Below, piece after piece: positions 5,308 through 9,855 of a stretch of DNA of 9,855 nt. Made by a program: the position numbers and the translations under genes. Origin of the DNA: an uncultured Bacillus sp. (GTDB lineage: Bacteria > Bacillota > Bacilli > Bacillales > DSM-1321); NCBI GenBank assembly GCA_934215995.1, contig CAKQBC010000061.1:1-9855 (forward strand), written 5' to 3'. The notes under the pieces are model-generated. The model worked only from the letters and a program-made list of their open reading frames with translations, searched no databases and was not told the DNA's origin. The first letter of the stretch is position 1; each line of letters starts with the position of its first letter.

Positions 5308-5847
5308 ATGTTCTTGTCGGATGTATTAGATCAAACCATTAAGAAAATCAAGTCAAACACTGCAAACCTTTTGACTCTGACGAACTTATCCCTAGGCGGC
5401 CTTGCTGTATTGGCCGGCATAAACGATAATTTGAATATCAGTCTTTTACTTATATTTATTGCGGCGCTTTGCGATCGCTTCGATGGGCTAATAGCCCGTA
5501 AGTTCAATTGTGAATCCGAGCTCGGGAAACAGCTGGATTCAATGAGTGATATCATATCATTCGGGGTTGCCCCCGCCCTTCTGATTTATCAGGCGGTATT
5601 AATTGATTTTGGCGCCTCAGGTATGTTCTTCACAATCTTTTATATTGGATGCGGAGCGTTCCGCCTGGCAAAATTCAATATTACCGAAAGCAAAGGATAT
5701 TTCACCGGGCTGCCGATTACTGCTGCCGGATGCCTTGCTACGTTGAGTTATCTGGGCATTGAAGCATTCTCACCGATTGTCTATCCTTATTTGATGACAT
5801 TGCTGGCTTTATGCATGGTCAGCCCATTCAAAATCAAGAAAATCTAA
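5308..5847 (+). CDS. pssA: CDP-diacylglycerol--serine O-phosphatidyltransferase PssA
   Basis: Membrane enzyme that joins serine to CDP-diacylglycerol to form phosphatidylserine. The CDP-alcohol phosphotransferase signature DG-x2-AR-x8-G-x3-D-x3-D is complete: D56, D59-G60, A63-R64, G73, D77 and D81. About six hydrophobic segments span the 179 residues, with the active-site motif following the second. The length agrees with the 177 I recall for B. subtilis PssA. The ATG has AAAGGAG at seven bases. It is transcribed away from psd, which uses its product; in B. subtilis the two genes instead lie in one operon with ybfM. The N-terminus (DVLDQTIKKIKSNTANL) is somewhat longer and more basic than I remember for B. 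subtilis. Confidence 0.94.
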   Translation: MFLSDVLDQTIKKIKSNTANLLTLTNLSLGGLAVLAGINDNLNISLLLIFIAALCDRFDGLIARKFNCESELGKQLDSMSDIISFGVAPALLIYQAVLIDFGASGMFFTIFYIGCGAFRLAKFNITESKGYFTGLPITAAGCLATLSYLGIEAFSPIVYPYLMTLLALCMVSPFKIKKI

Positions 5848-5850
5848 CCA

Positions 5851-5888
5851 AAGAAAGGACCTGGGCCCAAAGCCTCAGGTCCTTTCTT
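5851..5888. terminator. Bidirectional hairpin terminator between pssA and the peptidase gene
   Basis: AAGAAAGGACCTG (5851-5863) pairs perfectly with CAGGTCCTTTCTT (5876-5888), a 13-base stem that starts four bases after the pssA stop and ends just before the stop of the convergent peptidase gene. T-rich sequence lies within and after the right arm on the plus strand (CTTTCTTGTCTTATT), and the minus strand has a weaker tail. It most likely serves both genes. Confidence 0.75.
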
Positions 5889-5891
5889 GTC

Positions 5892-7691
5892 TTATTCAGC
5901 AACAGAAGTCAATTCCAGGAACTCCTCAATATCTTTCACACATGACCGGACCGCTTTTTCCCAGAAAGACTTTTGGCGGATATCTTCTCCCAAATGTTTC
6001 ATCACGAGGTCTTCTGTCTTCATGGAACCGGTATCCTTCAGGAGATTGATGTAATTCCCTTCAAAATCCCCATCTGACTCTATGGCCAGTTCATAAATGC
6101 CCAAAGAGAACAAATAGCCGAATGTATAAGGGAAATTATAGAACGGCGTAGAAGTGATGAAGAAATGCAATTTCGATGCCCAAAAGGCCGGATGATACTC
6201 TTCCAATGCCCCGTAGTAGGCTTCCTTCTGTGCCTCTTCCATCAGCTCATTTAATCTGCCTGCCGGTACCGCCCCCCGCTTCCTTTCCTCATAAAACCTT
6301 GTTTCAAACAGGAACCTGGCATGTATATTCATAAGCAAGGCAATGGTGCGCTGAATCTTATCCTCAAGCATCGCGATCTTCTCCTGCCCATCGGCTGCTT
6401 CAGCCACTGCCGCTGACGATACAATCATTTCGGCAAACGTCGAAGCCGTTTCGGCAACGTTCATCGCATAATCCCTATTGAGCGGATGAATATCCCGCAA
6501 AGCGTATGAATGGAAAGCATGGCCGAGTTCGTGCGCAAGCGTCGAAACATTGTTCAATGTTCCGGAATAGGTCATAAAAATACGGGATTGGCCGCTTTCC
6601 GGCAATTCTGTACAAAAACCTCCAGGACGTTTATTCGGGCGGTCTTCCGCTTCAATCCACCGATCTTCAAAAGCCCCTTTTGTGAAAGCCGTCAATTGCT
6701 CCCCGAATGTCCCGAAATGTTTCAGTATGAAGGCCGCCCCTTCATCATATGCCATCTTTAGTTGTGTTCCATTCGTCAAAGGCGCTTCAAGATCGTACCA
6801 GCTCAGCTTTTCCACACCGAGGATTTCCGCTTTGCGCTGCAGAAATTTTGCCATCATCGGTTTTGCATCATTGATGGCAGCCCACATGCTGTCCAGTGTT
6901 TCCCGGTCCATCCTGCTGATGGATAGCGGCTCCTTCAGCACATCTTCCCATCCCCGACTTTCATATACTTTCAGCCTAAAGCCCGCAAGTGCATTCAGCG
7001 TGTGGGCCAGAAGGTCTTCTTTGCTTTTCCAGGCTTTTTCCCATTCCTCAAAAACTTGCTTCCTCCTGTTACGGTCCGGACTTGCAAAAGCATTGGCAGC
7101 CTGTCCGACAGATAATTCCTCTATCCTTCCGTCAACCTCGACCGGTATTTTCAGCGACGACACAATCTTACTGTACAGCTGCCCCCATCCATGATACCCA
7201 TCAACACTCAATTTCTGGATCAATGTTTCTTCCTTGACGGAGAGCTTTTCCTGCGAACGTTCTCTCGTTTCCTGCAAAATGAATGCAAGCTCCTTCAGCG
7301 AATCCTCACGTATGAAGGATTGGAAAGAATCTTCGTCAAGTGCTGCAATCCGTTCTTCAAGCTTGGTCATTATCCCCATAAAGGCTGCTGACAGACCGGT
7401 AAATTCTGATTTGAGCTGCGACGCTTTCCTGTCTGTTGTATCCTGCGCTTCTAGACAGCTTATGAATCCGCCGGATTGGCTCATCCTCACCTCAAGGTTT
7501 GCGACTTTGTCCAGCAGCTCTTTCAGCTCCCCCGCGCTGTTGCATGTCCATAATGACATTTTTTTATCCAAAGCCTCGATATCCTCTTTTATGCTCTGAA
7601 GGTATGCGGCAAACTGCGGGGAATTGCTTCCCCCTTCAAAAAATACATCCAGGTCCCACCTAGGCAAATAACCCAAATTCATCTCCTCCAT
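5892..7691 (-). CDS. M3-family oligoendopeptidase (PepF-like)
   Basis: A cytosolic zinc metallopeptidase that cleaves oligopeptides. The 599 residues match the PepF/M3 family length. The zinc site is HELGH at 387-391 in STLAHELGHAFHSYA, with third ligand E414 in NVAETASTFAE, both typical of M3 enzymes. The N-terminal half is long and helical, as expected for the domain that covers the active-site channel, and starts LPRWDLDVFFEGG, as in the PepF-related family of Bacillus. No signal peptide is seen. The ATG at 7689-7691 has a weak AGGG at nine bases; an ATG three codons in has GGAGGAG but almost no spacing. It converges with pssA and diverges from sigK. Whether it is the orthologue of B. subtilis YjbG or a paralogue cannot be decided here. 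Confidence 0.92.
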   Translation of the reverse strand: MEEMNLGYLPRWDLDVFFEGGSNSPQFAAYLQSIKEDIEALDKKMSLWTCNSAGELKELLDKVANLEVRMSQSGGFISCLEAQDTTDRKASQLKSEFTGLSAAFMGIMTKLEERIAALDEDSFQSFIREDSLKELAFILQETRERSQEKLSVKEETLIQKLSVDGYHGWGQLYSKIVSSLKIPVEVDGRIEELSVGQAANAFASPDRNRRKQVFEEWEKAWKSKEDLLAHTLNALAGFRLKVYESRGWEDVLKEPLSISRMDRETLDSMWAAINDAKPMMAKFLQRKAEILGVEKLSWYDLEAPLTNGTQLKMAYDEGAAFILKHFGTFGEQLTAFTKGAFEDRWIEAEDRPNKRPGGFCTELPESGQSRIFMTYSGTLNNVSTLAHELGHAFHSYALRDIHPLNRDYAMNVAETASTFAEMIVSSAAVAEAADGQEKIAMLEDKIQRTIALLMNIHARFLFETRFYEERKRGAVPAGRLNELMEEAQKEAYYGALEEYHPAFWASKLHFFITSTPFYNFPYTFGYLFSLGIYELAIESDGDFEGNYINLLKDTGSMKTEDLVMKHLGEDIRQKSFWEKAVRSCVKDIEEFLELTSVAE

Positions 7692-7739
7692 TTCTCGTAA
7701 CCCTGTTCTGGAAGCCTGTTATCAATTCCTCCCAGAATC

Positions 7740-7768
7740 ATTAAATATTTCAGATTGTACAGACACAA
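7740..7768 (-). promoter_or_regulatory. Candidate sigma-A promoter of the oligoendopeptidase gene
   Basis: Read on the minus strand: -35 TTGTGT (7763-7768), a 17-base spacer, and -10 TTTAAT (7740-7745). The -10 has five of six consensus bases and the -35 only three. It would give a leader of about 40 bases. A GGGAGGAA at 7723-7730 is about 30 bases from the start and cannot serve it directly. Confidence 0.3.
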
Positions 7769-7783
7769 TAACAGCATACCTCA

Positions 7784-7791
7784 CATAGACT
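7784..7791 (+). promoter_or_regulatory. sigK: Possible sigma-E type -10 element of sigK
   Basis: CATAGACT matches the mother-cell sigma-E -10 pattern CATACAnT at all but one defined position and lies about 50 bases before the sigK start. An ATA-containing -35 region (ACAATAAC, about 7764-7772) is present but slightly too close. CATACC at 7775-7780 is another weak candidate. No convincing SpoIIID site was identified. Confidence 0.25.
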
Positions 7792-7839
7792 TAAAGGTAT
7801 AGGCGAATAACCCGTATCATTAACGGAGGTGGCGCAACA

Positions 7840-8550
7840 TTGTCCGGATTACTCGCAGCACTTGGTTATGTCATGAAGGAAATTGTATTTCTCGTATCCT
7901 ATGTAAAAAACAACGCCTTCCCGCAGCCCCTGTCTGCGAAGGATGAGCAAAAATACTTAAAGCTGATGGGACAGGGGAACCCGGAAGCGAGGAATATGCT
8001 GATTGAACACAATCTGCGCCTAGTTGCACACATAGTCAAGAAATTCGAGAACACGGGTGAAGACAATGAAGACCTTATATCAATCGGGACGATCGGTTTG
8101 ATCAAGGCCATTGAAAGCTATTCCGACAGCAAAGGGACGAAACTGGCGACATATGCGGCACGCTGTATCGAGAATGAAATACTGATGCATTTGCGCGCAA
8201 CCAAGAAGACAAAGAAAGACATCTCACTCCACGACCCGATCGGCCAGGATAAGGAAGGCAATGAAATCTCACTGATTGACGTGCTCAAGTCAGAATCAGA
8301 GGATGTCATCGACACCATTCAGCTGAATATGGAAATAGAGAAAGTGAAAAAGTATATTGATGTGTTGGATGACCGGGAAAAAGAAGTGATCGTCAACCGC
8401 TTCGGTTTAGGCCCATTCAAAGAAAAGACCCAGAGGGAAATCGCAAAAGAACTCGGCATCTCCAGAAGTTATGTATCAAGAATCGAAAAAAGGGCGCTTA
8501 TGAAAATGTTCCATGAATTTTACCGCGCCGAAAAGGAAAGAAAAACGTAA
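7840..8550 (+). CDS. sigK: RNA polymerase sigma factor SigK (pro-sigma-K), uninterrupted
   Basis: Late mother-cell sigma factor of sporulation, made as an inactive membrane-bound precursor. The 236 residues begin with a hydrophobic pro-sequence, and the processing point should be S20-Y21 in [11 protein letters not shown], as in B. subtilis. Region 2.1 is [13 protein letters not shown]. The core region 2 follows at [17 protein letters not shown] and [17 protein letters not shown]. The region 4 helix-turn-helix is [20 protein letters not shown] near the end. Translation starts at TTG (7840), with GGAGG ten bases before it. In B. subtilis the skin prophage splits this gene in two until it is excised during sporulation; here the frame is continuous. 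The C-terminus is a few lysines shorter than in B. subtilis. Confidence 0.97.
   Translation: MSGLLAALGYVMKEIVFLVSYVKNNAFPQPLSAKDEQKYLKLMGQGNPEARNMLIEHNLRLVAHIVKKFENTGEDNEDLISIGTIGLIKAIESYSDSKGTKLATYAARCIENEILMHLRATKKTKKDISLHDPIGQDKEGNEISLIDVLKSESEDVIDTIQLNMEIEKVKKYIDVLDDREKEVIVNRFGLGPFKEKTQREIAKELGISRSYVSRIEKRALMKMFHEFYRAEKERKT
8173..8177 (+). other. Position equivalent to the skin recombination core in sigK
   Basis: AATGA lies within the codons for ENE in [10 protein letters not shown], the place where, from memory, the B. subtilis skin element recombines through a five-base AATGA core. The site is intact and occupied by continuous sigK coding sequence. This marks an empty site and gives no evidence that an element was ever present. 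Confidence 0.4.
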
Positions 8551-8663
8551 ACTTCAGAAACATTTATTCAGATGGGGAATATAGCGGGCAGCATACAACG
8601 CCTGCCTATAGCTGGGATAGGACCGGTATAGTTTACAGGAGGGCCATTTCAAGCCTCTCCAAA

Positions 8664-8708
8664 AGGAAAAGCCAATTCATTGTGTTACACAGTGAATTGG
8701 CTTTTCCT
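8664..8708. terminator. Long hairpin terminator between sigK and the small-ORF cluster
   Basis: A 21-pair stem with one G-T pair (8680/8692) closes on a three-base TTA loop: left arm 8664-8684, right arm 8688-8708. The stem base is AGGAAAAGCC with GGCTTTTCCT. T-rich tails follow on both strands (CTTTTCCTATTTAT on plus, CTTTTCCTTTTGG on minus), so it could end both sigK transcripts and the converging small-ORF transcripts. It begins 114 bases after the sigK stop. The stem is unusually long for a simple terminator. Confidence 0.7.
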
Positions 8709-8740
8709 ATTTATGCAGGCAATATGCTGAAGCATACGGC

Positions 8741-8824
8741 CTACATTTCTTCAATACTGACTTCAGTAGCAATAATAATTCCAATTACAGCCGTCACGAT
8801 CAACGCAGAAACCATCATGAACAT
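8741..8824 (-). CDS. Putative 27-residue single-helix membrane peptide
   Basis: Not recognised. ATG at 8822-8824 is preceded by GGGGGAG at six bases, and the frame ends TAG. Residues 3-19 (MMVSALIVTAVIGIIIA) form one hydrophobic stretch long enough to span a membrane, followed by a short acidic tail (TEVSIEEM). An extended -10 and an inverted repeat lie just upstream, and a hairpin terminator lies beyond the stop. Proximal promoter, ribosome binding site, hydrophobic ORF and terminator together make a plausible small gene, but length alone would allow a chance ORF. Short hydrophobic peptides of this type in Bacillus include membrane-active toxins and regulators of membrane proteins; nothing here chooses between them. 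Confidence 0.5.
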   Translation of the reverse strand: MFMMVSALIVTAVIGIIIATEVSIEEM

Positions 8825-8840
8825 TATGGACTCCCCCTCA

Positions 8841-8864
8841 TTGCCTGTTAAGGCAATTTTAGCA
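8841..8864 (-). promoter_or_regulatory. Extended -10 promoter and inverted repeat before the 27-residue peptide
   Basis: On the minus strand TGC-TAAAAT (8856-8864) is an extended -10 with five of six consensus bases; the -35 (CTGAAG at 16 bases) is poor. The likely start point near 8849 falls inside the inverted repeat TTGCCT-GTTA-AGGCAA (8841-8856), placed as an operator would be. On the plus strand the same repeat is followed by TTTT, but no plus-strand gene needs a terminator here. Confidence 0.35.
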
Positions 8865-8936
8865 TAGCGGCCGTTCACTTCAGTTTCATAAATTTGAACA
8901 AATTAGCAATAATCGGTAATTACTTCGGTGAAGCGG

Positions 8937-9002
8937 TTAGCCGGTATCTTCTAGAACCCATCTTTTTTCCATTCCTCTTTTGTTTACTGTTTGCATAATC
9001 AT
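8937..9002 (-). CDS. Putative 21-residue small protein downstream of yrzI
   Basis: Not recognised. ATG at 9000-9002 follows GGAGGG at four bases; a second ATG two codons later has the same site at ten bases. The peptide starts MIMQTVNKRGMEKRWV, is basic and has no hydrophobic segment. It begins 36 bases after the yrzI stop on the same strand. The strong ribosome binding site is the main reason to list it. A chance ORF cannot be excluded. Confidence 0.35.
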   Translation of the reverse strand: MIMQTVNKRGMEKRWVLEDTG

Positions 9003-9038
9003 ATTACCCTCCGCCTTTCTATAGTTTTTTTCCATGCT

Positions 9039-9179
9039 TTACATGAAATCTCTCGTTTCCATTACTTTCAGCAAATTTTCTTCTCTGAATCTTTTTGCTG
9101 TCTCTTGCTGTGCAAATTCCTCTTCCGTTTGTTTGCGCCACTGCAAAGTTACTGTAAAAAACAATAAGTTCAACGTCAT
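9039..9179 (-). CDS. yrzI: YrzI family small protein
   Basis: A 46-residue protein starting MTLNLLFFTVTLQWRKQTEE and ending LKVMETRDFM. The MTLN-x-LF-x-T hydrophobic start, followed by a charged KQTEEEFAQQE helix and an EENLLKVM segment, is the pattern of the YrzI family, very short proteins known mainly from Bacillus. Their function is not established, to my knowledge. The start has an almost ideal ribosome binding site, GGGAGGTGATCAA-ATG, and overlaps the stop of the preceding tiny ORF as ATGA, suggesting coupled translation. The N-terminal 12 residues are hydrophobic but too short to cross a membrane alone. It lies in a run of small minus-strand ORFs behind an MFS transporter gene. Confidence 0.82.
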   Translation of the reverse strand: MTLNLLFFTVTLQWRKQTEEEFAQQETAKRFREENLLKVMETRDFM

Positions 9180-9235
9180 TTGATCACCTCCCTTTCATCA
9201 CTATCCATGCTTGCCTTTGCTCCTGCTCCGGACAT
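9176..9235 (-). CDS. Putative 19-residue peptide coupled to yrzI
   Basis: Not recognised. ATG at 9233-9235 follows an excellent ribosome binding site, CAGGAGGG, at seven bases. The peptide starts MSGAGAKASMD and is small and polar, and its TGA overlaps the yrzI ATG as ATGA. The frame is open further upstream to an ATG at 9290-9292, which itself overlaps the stop of the 41-codon ORF as ATGA, so a 38-residue form is possible, though without a strong ribosome binding site. Its translation may mainly serve to deliver ribosomes to yrzI, whose ribosome binding site lies in its last codons. Confidence 0.4.
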   Translation of the reverse strand: MSGAGAKASMDSDEREVIK

Positions 9236-9288
9236 CCTTTTTCCCTCCTGTCTTTTTGTTGCTTGCAGGCGTACCGCCTTGGCTGCTC

Positions 9289-9414
9289 TCATTTTCTTTC
9301 GTCAACTTTAGACAGAAAACAACGCAACCCTTTATTCATATGCAGCTCAGGCCGATCTGTTCTGTAAATGTGCGTGCGGCCAATTCCTGATGGGCTCAGA
9401 GCCCTTTTTTCCAT
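9289..9414 (-). CDS. Putative 41-residue basic small protein after the MFS gene
   Basis: Not recognised. ATG at 9412-9414 has AGGGGGTGA at about six bases, overlapping the end of the transporter gene, whose stop is three bases upstream of this ATG. The product starts MEKRALSPSGIGRTHIYRTD and ends CFLSKVDERK. It is rich in arginine and lysine, with one cysteine and no membrane segment. Its stop overlaps the next upstream-extended frame as ATGA. Position, ribosome binding site and chained overlaps support translation; the residue sequence suggests no family. Confidence 0.4.
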   Translation of the reverse strand: MEKRALSPSGIGRTHIYRTDRPELHMNKGLRCFLSKVDERK

Positions 9415-9417
9415 GGG

Positions 9418-9855
9418 TCACCCCCTCTGATTGCCCTCCTGCTGCGCTGTCCGATTCTTCGCATGCACAGTCCTGTTTCTACCCGGCCATCTTATTGTCA
9501 TTAAGGTAGTGACCAGCAATATGATAAACCCTAATATGAAGGGATAGACGATGCTTTTGTCATACATGACTCCCGCCAGTACAGGCCCAAGTACATTCCC
9601 TATGCTCATATAGGCATTGTTCATTCCCATCGCAAATCCCTGTTCATTGCCTGCAAGCTTGGAAACCAGCGTATTCAGCACCGGCCTCAAAATGCTTGTC
9701 GCCAAAAAGATGATCAATGTGATGGCAAAGAATAACAGATACGCTTTAGCAAATATGGAGAATAAGAATCCCGCAGCTGCCAAAGCGAGAAAACCGATCA
9801 ATACAGGCCATTCCCCAAATCTGGCAACGATCCGATCCACAATGAACAATTGGAC
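9418..9855 (-). CDS. MFS transporter, C-terminal part (N-terminus beyond window edge)
   Basis: The last 145 codons of a major facilitator superfamily permease; the frame is open to the window edge, so an apparent TTG start at 9849 is not real. The visible part begins with a VDRIVARFGEWP loop like the motif A repeat between helices 8 and 9, followed by four hydrophobic helices that should be 9-12, including SILRPVLNTLVSKL and GMNNAYMSIGNVLGPVLAG. The latter resembles drug-efflux-type members in the Bacillus genus, but the substrate cannot be told from this half. The tail after the last helix is basic and polar (RWPGRNRTVHAKNRTAQQE). It heads the minus-strand small-ORF chain, with the first small ORF three bases downstream of its stop. 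Confidence 0.9.
   Translation of the reverse strand, partial: VQLFIVDRIVARFGEWPVLIGFLALAAAGFLFSIFAKAYLLFFAITLIIFLATSILRPVLNTLVSKLAGNEQGFAMGMNNAYMSIGNVLGPVLAGVMYDKSIVYPFILGFIILLVTTLMTIRWPGRNRTVHAKNRTAQQEGNQRG

Noticed and set aside
8682..8867. A 61-codon plus-strand ORF after sigK.
   Set aside because: It begins inside the long hairpin, has no ribosome binding site, and lies antisense to the better supported 27-residue peptide.
9389..9406. GGGCT-CAG-AGCCC followed by six T on the plus strand, resembling a terminator.
   Set aside because: The stem has only five pairs, no plus-strand gene precedes it after the sigK hairpin, and it lies in a likely minus-strand ORF.

Overview
The window looks like the chromosome of an endospore-forming member of the Bacillaceae that is not B. 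subtilis itself. The evidence is pro-sigma-K, the sporulation checkpoint gene sda, a conserved yqeG-yqeH-aroE-yqeI-nadD-yqeK block, a Bacillus-type small protein of the YrzI family, strong GGAGG ribosome binding sites, and GTG and TTG starts. I saw no tRNA, rRNA, insertion sequence, CRISPR array or prophage gene.

Layout. Positions 1-3736 hold a tightly packed minus-strand operon, read right to left: yqeG (HAD phosphatase), yqeH (permuted ribosome-assembly GTPase), aroE (shikimate dehydrogenase), yqeI (CRM-domain RNA-binding protein), nadD (NaMN adenylyltransferase) and the start of yqeK (HD-domain nucleotide hydrolase, cut by the window edge). A sigma-A promoter at 3777-3805 appears to drive it and fixes the yqeG start. 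Positions 3806-4342 hold a regulatory region and sda on the plus strand. The region has a phased cluster of DnaA boxes, a LexA-type box on the -35 element, and an unusual gap between ribosome binding site and start codon. Next come psd (minus) and pssA (plus), back to back over a short shared promoter region with an inverted repeat. These two genes make phosphatidylserine and convert it to phosphatidylethanolamine. An M3-family oligoendopeptidase (minus) converges on pssA and diverges from sigK (plus). The sigK gene is whole, with no skin element. A long hairpin at 8664-8708 separates sigK from the last region.

Positions 8741-9855 are all minus strand: the C-terminal part of an MFS transporter followed by a chain of very small ORFs (41, 19 or 38, 46, 21 and 27 codons). 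The 46-residue one is recognisably YrzI-like. Two junctions in the chain are ATGA overlaps, and the last ORF has its own apparent promoter and operator and encodes a single membrane helix. This microprotein cluster and the sda control region are the most interesting parts of the window.

Overall the housekeeping genes are conventional. Several obvious long reading frames begin too far upstream (yqeG, yqeH, psd, probably aroE), and the starts given here are corrected from ribosome binding sites, promoter positions and remembered family alignments. All promoter, operator and hairpin calls were made by eye.
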